Positions 36,303 to 44,715 of a stretch of DNA of 64,000 nt are shown here, piece after piece. The DNA comes from an uncultured Lachnospiraceae bacterium. Its GTDB lineage: Bacteria; Bacillota; Clostridia; Lachnospirales; Lachnospiraceae. Location of the stretch: the NCBI GenBank assembly GCA_947167135.1, contig CAMVGV010000001.1, positions 47,091-111,090 on the forward strand, written 5' to 3'. The notes under the pieces were generated by a model. That model had not been told where the DNA came from. It worked only from the letters and a program-made list of their open reading frames with translations, and did not search any database. A program made the translations under genes and the position numbers. Every line of letters begins with the position of its first letter. The stretch's first letter is position 1.

Positions 36303-36452
36303 TTACTTTATGTACTCATGAGTGATTTGAAGAGTACAGTCTTTGTTGGCGGTAATGCGTGTGATGCAATCTTTCTTCCGGATTTCGATAGTTTTCTTGT
36401 CGTCACTTTGATCGCAGACGCGCTTATCGTCGAGATTCTTTACTGGTTCCAT
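36303..36452 (-). CDS. 49-residue small charged protein
   Basis: A short gene below usual annotation cutoffs. The minus strand reads ACAGGAGGATGATTT then ATG, giving a strong ribosome binding site, and 49 codons to TAA at 36303. The product begins MEPVKNLDDKRVCD, contains TIEIRKKDC and TRITANKDC, and has three cysteines spread through it. I do not recognise a named family. It lies between a small XRE-like gene upstream and a terminator downstream on the same strand, so the two form a small operon. Confidence 0.55.
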   Translation of the reverse strand: MEPVKNLDDKRVCDQSDDKKTIEIRKKDCITRITANKDCTLQITHEYIK

Positions 36453-36483
36453 AAATCATCCTCCTGTAAACAATAGGTTCCAC

Positions 36484-36687
36484 TTAATCCAAAAAAAAGA
36501 GGTCGTCAAGAGATGCGTTAGGAAACGCTCTGATCAGGCCGCCAATGCATTTCTTTCCGCCAACTCTTTTGCCACGAAGGAGCCTGCTGACTTCCATTCG
36601 TGACACACCCATTTTCATGGCTAACTGACTTCCGGACCAGTGGTGTTTATCCATTTCAGCTTTGATAAAAACTATGTTTGGCTTCAT
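36484..36687 (-). CDS. small XRE-type helix-turn-helix protein
   Basis: A 67-residue protein. GSQLAMKMGVSRMEVSRLLRG is a helix-turn-helix of Cro/CI type and is followed by a short conserved tail (FPNASLDDLFFLD). An in-frame start at 36768 would overlap the operator region. The ATG at 36687 has AGAAGGGAGGATGTC upstream and is preferred. It is divergent from the XRE gene at 36843, and both promoters share GGTTACA elements. It probably acts as a repressor of the local genes. Confidence 0.75.
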   Translation of the reverse strand: MKPNIVFIKAEMDKHHWSGSQLAMKMGVSRMEVSRLLRGKRVGGKKCIGGLIRAFPNASLDDLFFLD

Positions 36688-36748
36688 GACATCCTCCCTT
36701 CTGTTAATATTATTGGAACTATAAAGTTCCACTACCCACATATTACAC

Positions 36749-36760
36749 CTAAAGGTTACA
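36749..36760 (+). promoter_or_regulatory. shared operator copy A (CTAAAGGTTACA)
   Basis: CTAAAGGTTACA lies between the divergent XRE genes. The same 12 bases occur exactly, in inverse orientation, at 40687-40698 in front of the AAA ATPase gene. Related GGTTACA sites are at 36795-36802 and 40875-40882. Confidence 0.65.
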
Positions 36761-36786
36761 AAAATCAAGAGATTTTCAAAATAGTG

Positions 36787-36815
36787 TTGCTTTTAGGTTA
36801 CACTGATGCTATAAT
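36787..36815 (+). promoter_or_regulatory. promoter of the XRE gene at 36843 with operator copy B
   Basis: TTGCTT (36787-36792) and TATAAT (36810-36815) are 17 bp apart. TTTTAGGTTACA lies in the spacer from 36791 to 36802, where a bound repressor would block RNA polymerase. AAAGGAGGTG follows before the ATG. Confidence 0.75.
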
Positions 36816-36842
36816 GTGGTCAGTTAAGAAAGGAGGTGCCGC

Positions 36843-37178
36843 ATGAACGAGCTGGGAACCTATATTCAGACAAAGAGGAAAGAAAAAGGATACTCTATTC
36901 GTAAGCTGGCTGAACTTGCAGAAATCAGTCATACAGAAGTTAAGCGGATAGAAGATGGCATGCGTAAACAGACATCTCCGCAAGTACTTCGTTCGATTGC
37001 TACAGCGCTTAATTGTCCGTATGAGGATTTAATGGCAGCAGCAGGTTATATTGATGAACCGGCGGTAGATGCAGATGCTACAGCAGTGGCGGGGATCCAG
37101 AATGCTGATGACCTCAGCCAGGAAGAAATAGATAAGGTAAATGAATACATAGCTTTCTTGAAAAGCCAGAGAAAATAA
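36843..37178 (+). CDS. XRE-family transcriptional regulator
   Basis: A 111-residue regulator. The Cro/CI helix-turn-helix spans residues 5-62 (LGTYIQTKRKEKGYSIRKLAELAEISHTEVKRIE in pieces of the standard XRE pattern). An acidic linker and a short helical tail (LSQEEIDKVNEYIAFLKSQ) probably serve dimerisation. GGAGGTGCCGC precedes the ATG. The promoter holds a GGTTACA operator also seen before the IetAS-like pair and before the helicase operon, so this is the prime candidate for the common repressor. It ends in a terminator shared with the converging protease gene. Confidence 0.88.
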   Translation: MNELGTYIQTKRKEKGYSIRKLAELAEISHTEVKRIEDGMRKQTSPQVLRSIATALNCPYEDLMAAAGYIDEPAVDADATAVAGIQNADDLSQEEIDKVNEYIAFLKSQRK

Positions 37179-37183
37179 AAACA

Positions 37184-37224
37184 GAGGTGCACCCTGTGGT
37201 GGAAGGGAGCACCTCATATTTTTT
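37184..37224. terminator. terminator between the XRE gene and the subtilisin-like gene
   Basis: GAGGTGC (37184-37190) pairs with GCACCTC (37209-37215), followed by ATATTTTTTATA. It ends the plus-strand XRE transcript and overlaps the stop of the minus-strand protease gene, so it may serve both. Confidence 0.78.
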
Positions 37225-39487
37225 ATAATCGTACAGGCAAACGAACAAGCTGCACAGCAGGGAATCTGTTTTGAGCTTCGTTGACTATCTCTTCATAGAG
37301 ATTTAGGGAGTCTGTCAGATCTTCGATTGTGATTGCAAGGGCATATTCAATTTCTTGATCATCTTTTACGTCATATCTTGTATGAAGTTGTAACCACACT
37401 TCCCAGTCACCGCTTGATAGGCTTGAAAGAGTTTGCTCAAAATGGAAGCAAGTGTCCCATTCTTTTCTACCGTCAGTTTCTGATGGATTCTTTGATCCCG
37501 ATGTCCCTTTGCCGTTAATGATGTGCAATGAGGCATTTACGTATGCGCCAAGGTATTCTTCTCCCTTGTTGTTATCGACAGGCGCCTGGGTGACGCAAGT
37601 GACGGTTACTTTAACCTTTGCATTCCGCTTGTGCATGTCAAGGTTATCGCATACCTTAGGCATCAGGAATTTTACTCTCTGCTTGTCGAGGCGATTCATG
37701 GTTCCAGCATGAAGGAATGTTACTCGGTTCATGGTGGAAAACATGCTGTCGATTGGGGAAGAGATTCCGCGACCGTAAAGGTTTCCGTAGAATTCGTTGT
37801 CGCCTTTATTTGGTTTGTCCTTCTTATCGGTTTTGATTGGCATTACTGCGCTATGATATAAAAGTGCTTCGGCAAGAAGGACATTATTATCAGGAACAGA
37901 TGTCAGTATCTCTGCAAGATCGCCGGCCACAACAGGAGCAGAGAAACTTGTACCCGCATCTAACGCCCACTGATTACCAGCGCCGATCATTAGAGAATAC
38001 TCATCGGGAGGGACGCTACCGCCCTTGAGTTTCGTTCCAGCATATGTAACGATATCCGGCTTTCGAGAACCTTTAAGACCAGGACCGATTCTGGAATAGG
38101 GAGCAACATCGTATTGTTTGCTGATACTGCCAGTATGGTCGCTGCCCACTATGGCTCCAACGGAGATGTTCAGCATCGAGTCTGAGGGGGCGGCGACATG
38201 GCTATCATCATCGTCAAAGATTTTTTCCAATGATGATTCATACTCATATAGATTATGGTTTCCGACTGCGATGACGAATTTTACTCCGTAGGTAATGGAA
38301 AGTACGTCCAGCTCGTAGCCAAGAATGCTGATCTCATCCTGGGCAATGGGATATCTGGATGCGGATGAAAAGTTGAAAATTTTTGTGATGTCTTTATAGC
38401 GAAGAACCGCTTCCCGAATTCGCTTGATCATCGTCTGGTTTGATATAAGATTCGGATCGTCAGAATTGGGATCCGCACCTCTGATGTTACAATCGATGAT
38501 TCTTGCACGAGGAACCATTGTGCCCATTCCCATCTGCGCACCTAACTGAGCAAAAGCAATTTTGCTGGCCACATTTGTTCCGTGGTATTTGTCGCCTTCG
38601 GCGGCTCCGCTTGGTGTCCAATGCTCGACAACAATAGGTTCCAGTGCATCCGGAAAATCTACGCCGGTGTCAAGAACGGCAACGATCGGGAGATCATCGA
38701 TATTGATTGACGGATCCAAGGACACCTGATGCGGAGCGGGCATGAGTCCGGCTTCTACAGTGCCATAAAATCCGGTTAATGCAACATGGCAAACAATTGT
38801 ATCTTCTGAAACTGCGGTCAGTTTGTCTAACGGAACCTTGGCTCTTAAGATGGGTGTTTCGTCGGACAATTTATAAGGTTCTCCGATGATTTCTCCGTTA
38901 TACTGCCGTATAGTTGAAATCAGATTCTGTTCTGCGCGCGCCTGGCCGTCTAAACCGATTTGATCAATCAGAAGCTCTTCGCGAATCTCAACGTCGATTG
39001 GCTCTTGCCCCATCTTTTCGATGAGTGCTTTAAGTACAGAAGACTGTTTATCTGCGGGATCCGGGAATTTGAATGCTGCGACGTCCTGGAAAGTTCGGTC
39101 AACTTTCTTGTTGTCCCGGAAATTACCGACTCTCTTTTGGAGATTATCGAATTTTGAAGTAGAAGTGGATACAATGGCGTGATGAGCATCTCTAATAGAT
39201 GTAATCGACATACCTTCCTGAGCAAGGAAGTCACGAATGGCTTTATTCGAGAATTTTGTGTCATCCGGCAGCACAACTTCAAAAAGGCGAATATCCTCAT
39301 CCTTAAGAGAATCGCCACTCTGAATTCTTGTATATGCCGACACGACATCTTGCAGACCGCTTGAAAGCTTGCTTCCGTGCTCGAAACGATCTAATCCTCT
39401 GTCTTTTCCTCTTGCCTGAGGAACGTATTCAACGTGTTCTACATCGTCTTCTGTAATCAGAAGATGAGGTCGAAAATCATCTGCCAT
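37223..39487 (-). CDS. subtilisin-like S8 serine protease, IetS-like
   Basis: A 754-residue cytoplasmic S8 protease without a signal peptide. About 260 residues of alpha/beta sequence precede the catalytic domain. The triad is in the order and context of subtilases: VAVLDTGVD (D273), KYHGTN (H302) and AGTSFSAP (S516). A further about 200 residues follow. Two bases separate its ATG from the stop of the AAA+ gene, so the pair is coupled. Subtilase plus AAA+ pairs are known as IetAS, first linked to plasmid incompatibility and later reported as anti-phage. The assignment rests on gene pairing and motifs, not on a search. Confidence 0.82.
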   Translation of the reverse strand: MADDFRPHLLITEDDVEHVEYVPQARGKDRGLDRFEHGSKLSSGLQDVVSAYTRIQSGDSLKDEDIRLFEVVLPDDTKFSNKAIRDFLAQEGMSITSIRDAHHAIVSTSTSKFDNLQKRVGNFRDNKKVDRTFQDVAAFKFPDPADKQSSVLKALIEKMGQEPIDVEIREELLIDQIGLDGQARAEQNLISTIRQYNGEIIGEPYKLSDETPILRAKVPLDKLTAVSEDTIVCHVALTGFYGTVEAGLMPAPHQVSLDPSINIDDLPIVAVLDTGVDFPDALEPIVVEHWTPSGAAEGDKYHGTNVASKIAFAQLGAQMGMGTMVPRARIIDCNIRGADPNSDDPNLISNQTMIKRIREAVLRYKDITKIFNFSSASRYPIAQDEISILGYELDVLSITYGVKFVIAVGNHNLYEYESSLEKIFDDDDSHVAAPSDSMLNISVGAIVGSDHTGSISKQYDVAPYSRIGPGLKGSRKPDIVTYAGTKLKGGSVPPDEYSLMIGAGNQWALDAGTSFSAPVVAGDLAEILTSVPDNNVLLAEALLYHSAVMPIKTDKKDKPNKGDNEFYGNLYGRGISSPIDSMFSTMNRVTFLHAGTMNRLDKQRVKFLMPKVCDNLDMHKRNAKVKVTVTCVTQAPVDNNKGEEYLGAYVNASLHIINGKGTSGSKNPSETDGRKEWDTCFHFEQTLSSLSSGDWEVWLQLHTRYDVKDDQEIEYALAITIEDLTDSLNLYEEIVNEAQNRFPAVQLVRLPVRL

Positions 39488-39489
39488 AT

Positions 39490-40650
39490 TTATTCATCCA
39501 CCTCTTTTAACTTAATCAATTTATTGATCTGGTAGTTTAACGTATTATGGGGCATTCCTACTGCCTTTGCCAGCGTGCGTACACTGACTCCTTTTTCCTT
39601 GAGCTTTGCAGCAGCATCGACGAGTCCGGCCCCGCCGGAGTTGTTCGTCATCTGCTGGATAAGGAGCTCAATCATATCTTCTGTTGAGATCGGTTTATCT
39701 GTAGTTACAGATCTCTTTGCGGCGGATATAATCAGCTCCTTGATCTGAGCGACACTACGATCAGCAGTAAGGTCGGTAAGCTTCTGAATATCCACATCTG
39801 TTTCAACAGAGTATTCTTCAAACCATTTTTCGATAAGTTTGCGACGCTGTTCATCATCAGGAAGTCCGATATTGATTGTGTAGTTGAAGCGTCTCCAAAT
39901 CGCAGGATCAAGAAGGTGTTCATGGTTGGTTGCTGCAATCAGGAAGACATTTGCTGGCATGTTATCGAAGTTCTGCAAAAGAGCAGTAACGACTCTTTTT
40001 AGTTCGCCCATTTCGTGCCCGTCATCGCGCTTCTTAGCTATTGCGTCAAATTCATCCAGAAATAAAACGATCTCTTGATTCGCAACACTCGAAAAGATCT
40101 TCCTCAAATTAACGCTTGTTTGTCCAAGATATGATGAAACAAGCCCATCGATTCGGACATAAGCCATTGGAAGATTGAGCTCATGAGCTATTGCATGAGC
40201 AGTCATTGTCTTTCCACAGCCTGGAGGACCGCACAATAGCAATCTATTTGCGGCCGGAAGATTATGCTTTTTAAGCTTGGTATTGTTATTGCGTTCGTCC
40301 AGTATCTGAAGAAGAAGCTTTCGCTGATTTTCCGGAAGAATCACGTCGGAGAGAAGTGTCTCAGAGTGAACAATATCATAAAGCTCCAAGAGACTGTCTT
40401 TGTCTCTTGGACTGAAAGCTGTATTCCCTGCGGATTGAACAGCATATCCGCCACCAGCGGGGTGTGTAACATCTGGCTTTTTGATCAGAGTAGACTTCTT
40501 TCCTTTATATGCATCGAGGATCTGGTTGGAAAGACGTCCGTTTCCCTTTTTGCTTTCATCTGCAGCCAGTGCTTCAACCGCTGTTTTGAATGCATTTTCG
40601 TCTCCGGTACAGTGTGCAGCAATGATATTTACAATAAGTTCTGCTTTCAT
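39490..40650 (-). CDS. AAA+ ATPase with C-terminal helix-turn-helix, IetA-like
   Basis: A 386-residue AAA+ ATPase. After an about 110-residue helical region comes Walker A GPPGCGKT, a pore-loop-like segment (DGLVSSYLGQT), Walker B LFLDEFDAIA, sensor 1 AATNHE and the arginine finger in IWRRFN. The last about 35 residues (GVSVRTLAKAVGMPHNTLNYQI) form a helix-turn-helix. The frame opens at 40725, but the ATG at 40650 has AGAGGAATT upstream and begins MKAELIVNIIA, while the longer form would cover the operator. It likely feeds substrates to, or regulates, the coupled S8 protease. Confidence 0.85.
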   Translation of the reverse strand: MKAELIVNIIAAHCTGDENAFKTAVEALAADESKKGNGRLSNQILDAYKGKKSTLIKKPDVTHPAGGGYAVQSAGNTAFSPRDKDSLLELYDIVHSETLLSDVILPENQRKLLLQILDERNNNTKLKKHNLPAANRLLLCGPPGCGKTMTAHAIAHELNLPMAYVRIDGLVSSYLGQTSVNLRKIFSSVANQEIVLFLDEFDAIAKKRDDGHEMGELKRVVTALLQNFDNMPANVFLIAATNHEHLLDPAIWRRFNYTINIGLPDDEQRRKLIEKWFEEYSVETDVDIQKLTDLTADRSVAQIKELIISAAKRSVTTDKPISTEDMIELLIQQMTNNSGGAGLVDAAAKLKEKGVSVRTLAKAVGMPHNTLNYQINKLIKLKEVDE

Positions 40651-40686
40651 TATCAGAATTCCTCTTTCTAAATCATAATATAAGAT

Positions 40687-40703
40687 TGTAACCTTTAGTT
40701 TAC
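40687..40703 (-). promoter_or_regulatory. shared operator copy C before the IetAS-like pair
   Basis: GTAAC-CTTTAG-TTTAC at 40688-40703 is a palindrome with one mismatch. On the minus strand it contains CTAAAGGTTACA (40698-40687), identical to operator copy A. It lies about 40 bp before the ATPase start, next to a TATATT/TATTAT -10 candidate. Confidence 0.68.
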
Positions 40704-40741
40704 ACGCAAAACTCGAAAAAGTCAATGAGAAACGCTAAAAT

Positions 40742-40761
40742 CTTTGAACACCTTTGAACAC
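40742..40761 (+). repeat. tandem 10-mer CTTTGAACAC x2
   Basis: Two exact head-to-tail copies of CTTTGAACAC lie in the middle of the 290-bp space between the divergent IetAS-like pair and the helicase operon. Their 10-bp period would place bound proteins on the same face of the helix. An AACTCGA/TCGAGTT inverted pair flanks the area (about 40710 and 40810). Confidence 0.5.
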
Positions 40762-40831
40762 AATCCATGAAACGGCAAAGGGCCAAATGGGTAATAAGGG
40801 GCGAAAAAGTTCGAGTTCTCGCACTTAAAGA

Positions 40832-40881
40832 TTGCAAAGGAGGTCAAAATGTGCTATAATTTCACGTAACGCTATGGTTAC
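40832..40881 (+). promoter_or_regulatory. promoter and operator copy D of the helicase operon
   Basis: TTGCAA (40832-40837) and TATAAT (40855-40860) are 17 bp apart. Directly after the -10 lies a perfect palindrome GTAAC-GCTATG-GTTAC (40866-40881), covering the expected start of transcription. This is the best-formed of the four GGTTACA sites and a strong repressor-site candidate. Confidence 0.8.
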
Positions 40882-40939
40882 AAGAATATATAAAGATATG
40901 GTTGGAAACAAAGAGTGACGGATTCAGAGGAGTACACAT

Positions 40940-41170
40940 ATGGTCATCAGCTATAAAAAATTATGGAAGCTGCTTATTGATAAGGATTTAAAGAAACAGG
41001 ATCTGAGGTCATTGGCACATCTGAGTTCATCGACAATTGCAAAGCTGACAAGGGGAGAAAATGTGAGCACGGCAATTCTGCTTAAGATATGCACGGCGCT
41101 TCATTGTGATGTGTCTGACATTATGGAAGTTGTAGAGGATCCGGATAAGGAAGAGACTATTGAACAATAA
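40940..41170 (+). CDS. small XRE-family regulator at the head of the helicase operon
   Basis: A 76-residue single-domain Cro/CI-type protein (KQDLRSLAHLSSSTIAKLTRGE, then LLKICTALHCDVSDIMEVVED). Such small XRE proteins often open defence operons. CAGAGGAG precedes the ATG. It is 27 bp before the helicase gene and under the promoter at 40832, so it is likely an autorepressor of the whole operon or an activator upon infection. Which of the nearby XRE proteins binds the GGTTACA sites cannot be told from sequence. Confidence 0.85.
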   Translation: MVISYKKLWKLLIDKDLKKQDLRSLAHLSSSTIAKLTRGENVSTAILLKICTALHCDVSDIMEVVEDPDKEETIEQ

Positions 41171-41197
41171 TGCATGCGCAGAAAGGACTGACGTTAA

Positions 41198-44100
41198 ATG
41201 TCAAAGCTTGAAGAACTGACTGTTGGCTGCAGCGTCAATGGTCTTGTGAACAACGAATCAGTACAGGTGGTAGCTGTCAAATGGTTTGGCAGTGCTGTGC
41301 TTGAGATTACATATAAGAACAGCCAGGGACTTCTTGCAAATCAGCTCCTGTACCGGGAAGATGAGGCAAGACTTGAGGTGCAGGACGCTAATCTTCCGTG
41401 GAGCTTCGACGCCGATGGCGATACAGTGCGCCTTGCTTCAGAGGCGTACAGGATCAATCTTGCTCATATCTTTGATCCGTATCTGGCTGTGCATACATCA
41501 TCCATTGAACCATTGCCTCATCAGATTTCTGCTGTATATCAGGAGATGCTGCCGCGTTTGCCACTCAGATATATTCTTGCGGATGATCCGGGAGCAGGAA
41601 AGACGATTATGACCGGATTGCTGCTTAAGGAATTGATCATCCGCGGCGATCTTAAGAGATGCCTGATCGTATCTCCGGGAAGCCTTTCTGAACAATGGCA
41701 GGATGAGCTTTACAGTAAGTTCCATCTGAAATTTGAAATCCTCACCAATGACCGGTTTGAAGCGGCTGTAAGCGGGAACGTCTTTGAAGAAGTAAACCTG
41801 TGCATCGTCAGGTTGGATAAGCTGGCAAGGAATGAGGCACTTCAGGAGAAGCTCAAGGTGACAGAATGGGATCTGATCGTAGTCGATGAGGCTCATAAAA
41901 TGTCTGCTACTGTGTGGGGCGGAGAGGTCAAGTATACCAAGAGGTTCTTATTGGGAAGGCTTCTATCTGATATAACCAGACATTTCCTGCTCCTGACGGC
42001 AACGCCACATAATGGCAAGGATGAAGATTTTCAGCTGTTTATGTCTTTGATAGATCCGGAGCGATTTGCCGGTGCCCAGAGAACGAGCAATCAGGCAATC
42101 GATGTTTCGGATGTTATGCGAAGACTGGTTAAGGAAGATCTGCTGAAGTTTGACGGTACACCTCTGTTCCCGGAGCGCCGTGCATATACTGTAAATTATG
42201 ATCTGTCTCCGAAGGAGTCAGTGCTATATCACGAAGTAACATCCTATGTGCAGGAGGAGTTTAACCGTGCTGATCAGCTTTCAAATGAGCGGAAGAACAC
42301 GGTTGGCTTTGCGTTGACTATTTTGCAGAGAAGACTTGCTTCATCACCTGAGGCTATCTATCAGTCCCTGCACAGAAGAAGGGAACGGCTGGAAAACAGG
42401 CTGAATGAAGAAAAGCTTGGAAAGAGAGCTGAGGAATACAGATCTTCCATCAATTATGATGCGGATTATGATGATGACGATTATTCCTCAGAAGAAATCG
42501 AAAGAGAAGAAGAGAATGTAGCAGATCAGGCATCTGCGGCTCGAACCATTCAAGAGTTGGAGGCTGAAATCAGGACTCTTAAGCGTCTGGAAAGGATTGC
42601 TAATGAAGTACGTCTCAGCGGAGAAGACCGTAAGTGGGACGAACTTTCAAAACTGCTTCAGGACAATGAATGCATGTTCACAGCTGATGGCCAGCGCGAG
42701 AAACTGATTATATTTACGGAGCATAAAGATACACTACGGTATTTGACGGATAAGATCCGAACTTTGTTTGGCAGTGATGATTCCGTCGTTACCATACATG
42801 GCGGAATGCTCAGAGATGAACGCCGGAAGGTGGAGGAAATGTTCCGCCAGGATAAGAATGTCCGTATCCTGATTGCAACAGATGCTGCCGGTGAAGGTAT
42901 CAACCTGCAGCGTGCTCACCTGATGATCAATTATGATCTGCCTTGGAATCCGAATCGACTGGAACAGAGATTTGGGCGTATTCACCGTATCGGTCAGACA
43001 GAGGTCTGCCATCTTTGGAATCTGGTATCCCAGGAAACAAGAGAGGGTATGGTCTTCCAGTGTCTGTTCAATAAGCTGGAAGAGGAAAGAGCTGCCTTAG
43101 GCGGCAAGGTATTTGATATCCTTGGCGATATGACATTTGAGAATAAGCCTCTTAGGGAACTGCTTATTGAAGCTATCCGTTACGGAAATGATCCAAAGGT
43201 GCGTGAGCGGCTGTGGCAGGTAGTGGATCATTCAATGAATACAGATAAGTTCAGAGAACTGATCTCTGAGAATGCTCTCACAGAGGATTCGATGGACGTC
43301 TCCAAGGTAATGGAGATCAAGGAAGAGATGGAACGTGTAGAGGCACATAAGCTTCAGCCTCACTTTATTGAAGCGTTCTTTATCGAAGCATTCAAATCTC
43401 TTGGTGGAAAAATTCACAAGAGAGAGCATGGAAGGTACGAGATTACATCGGTGCCTTTTGCCATTCGTAATAGAGATATGCAGATTGGATTCGGAGAGTC
43501 AGTACTTCCGAGATATGAACGAATCTGCTTTGAAAAAGATGACTGTAATATTCCGGGACTTGTGCCGGCTTCATTGATCTGCCCAGGACATCCGCTCCTG
43601 GATGCAACGGTAGATCTGATAAGAGAGAGAAATGCTGATGCGCTGAAGCATGGATCCATCTTCATCGATGATGAGGATTATGGAAGGGATCCGAGGCTGC
43701 TTTTCTATATTGAGGATGCCATTCAGGATGGAGTGATTCTTCCAAACGGGAATAAGCGCGTCATTTCAAAGAATGTACATTTTGTAGAGTTGAAAGAAGA
43801 CGGAACTGCGAAGAATGCAGGATATGCTCCATACCTGGATTATCGTGCTGCTTCGGAAGAGGAAACCAAAGCTATTCTGGATTATGCGAAATCTCAGGCA
43901 TGGCTGTCTCAGGGAGTCGAAGAACGTGCTCAGGGGTATGCGATCTCCGAAATCATTCCGGAGCATTTCACAAGAGTCAAGGCACATAAACTGGAGATGC
44001 TGGATAAGATCGCTAAGGCTGTTAAGGATCGAATGACACAGGAGATTCAGTATTGGGATTTCAGAGCAATTGATCTTCGCGAGAAAGAGGCAGCAGGCAA

Positions 44101-44704
44101 AGGAAATCAACGACTGACATCAGCTAATGCTGCGAGACGCGCGGAGGAACTTGAAGCCAGGATGCAGAAACGGCTTGCCGAAATAGATACTGAGCGAATG
44201 ATATCTGCAATGCCGCCAGTTATAGTAGGCGGATCTCTTGTCATTCCCAAAGGCTTGCTTCATATCCTGACGCATCAGGCAACACCTGACACATTCAGCC
44301 AGGGAGACCGGCAGGCTGTAGAACATGCAGCAATGAAGGCGGTCATGGACATTGAGTTAAGGTTAGGCAATACGCCTACTGATGTCAGTGCTGCCAAATG
44401 CGGTTATGATGTCGAATCCCGAATTCCGGAGCGGATAAGAGCATATGCAAGGGCGCTTCGAATGATAGAGGTAAAAGGCCGTAAGAAGGGCTCCACTACA
44501 GTAACGGTATCCAAGAATGAGATTCTGACCTGTCTGAATAAGCCGGATGAATTCATCCTTGCAATCGTTGAAGTGGATGGAGATAAGACAAGAACCGTCT
44601 ATTTGAAGAAGCCGTTTAAAAATGCACCGGATTTCACAGCGACAAGCGTGAACTTCGACATTGTTGACCTGATCAATAACGCAGAAATTGAGTACCAAGA
44701 GTGA
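41198..44704 (+). CDS. SNF2-type DEAD/DEAH helicase, DrmD-like
   Basis: A 1168-residue SF2 helicase/translocase. Walker A reads DDPGAGKT (K135) and motif II DEAH (residues 230-233), then LLLTATPHNG. A long acidic insert (about 400-450, DADYDDDDYSSEE) separates the RecA lobes. The second lobe has IFTEHKDT, IHGGM, IATDAAGEGINLQ and the motif VI block FGRIHRIGQ. About 500 residues of unrecognised accessory sequence follow. It resembles the helicases paired with DUF1156 methylases and the DISARM protein DrmD. It probably translocates on duplex DNA as the motor of the system. The next gene's ribosome binding site overlaps its stop. Confidence 0.88.
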   Translation: MSKLEELTVGCSVNGLVNNESVQVVAVKWFGSAVLEITYKNSQGLLANQLLYREDEARLEVQDANLPWSFDADGDTVRLASEAYRINLAHIFDPYLAVHTSSIEPLPHQISAVYQEMLPRLPLRYILADDPGAGKTIMTGLLLKELIIRGDLKRCLIVSPGSLSEQWQDELYSKFHLKFEILTNDRFEAAVSGNVFEEVNLCIVRLDKLARNEALQEKLKVTEWDLIVVDEAHKMSATVWGGEVKYTKRFLLGRLLSDITRHFLLLTATPHNGKDEDFQLFMSLIDPERFAGAQRTSNQAIDVSDVMRRLVKEDLLKFDGTPLFPERRAYTVNYDLSPKESVLYHEVTSYVQEEFNRADQLSNERKNTVGFALTILQRRLASSPEAIYQSLHRRRERLENRLNEEKLGKRAEEYRSSINYDADYDDDDYSSEEIEREEENVADQASAARTIQELEAEIRTLKRLERIANEVRLSGEDRKWDELSKLLQDNECMFTADGQREKLIIFTEHKDTLRYLTDKIRTLFGSDDSVVTIHGGMLRDERRKVEEMFRQDKNVRILIATDAAGEGINLQRAHLMINYDLPWNPNRLEQRFGRIHRIGQTEVCHLWNLVSQETREGMVFQCLFNKLEEERAALGGKVFDILGDMTFENKPLRELLIEAIRYGNDPKVRERLWQVVDHSMNTDKFRELISENALTEDSMDVSKVMEIKEEMERVEAHKLQPHFIEAFFIEAFKSLGGKIHKREHGRYEITSVPFAIRNRDMQIGFGESVLPRYERICFEKDDCNIPGLVPASLICPGHPLLDATVDLIRERNADALKHGSIFIDDEDYGRDPRLLFYIEDAIQDGVILPNGNKRVISKNVHFVELKEDGTAKNAGYAPYLDYRAASEEETKAILDYAKSQAWLSQGVEERAQGYAISEIIPEHFTRVKAHKLEMLDKIAKAVKDRMTQEIQYWDFRAIDLREKEAAGKGNQRLTSANAARRAEELEARMQKRLAEIDTERMISAMPPVIVGGSLVIPKGLLHILTHQATPDTFSQGDRQAVEHAAMKAVMDIELRLGNTPTDVSAAKCGYDVESRIPERIRAYARALRMIEVKGRKKGSTTVTVSKNEILTCLNKPDEFILAIVEVDGDKTRTVYLKKPFKNAPDFTATSVNFDIVDLINNAEIEYQE

Positions 44705-44715
44705 GGAGAAACAGT

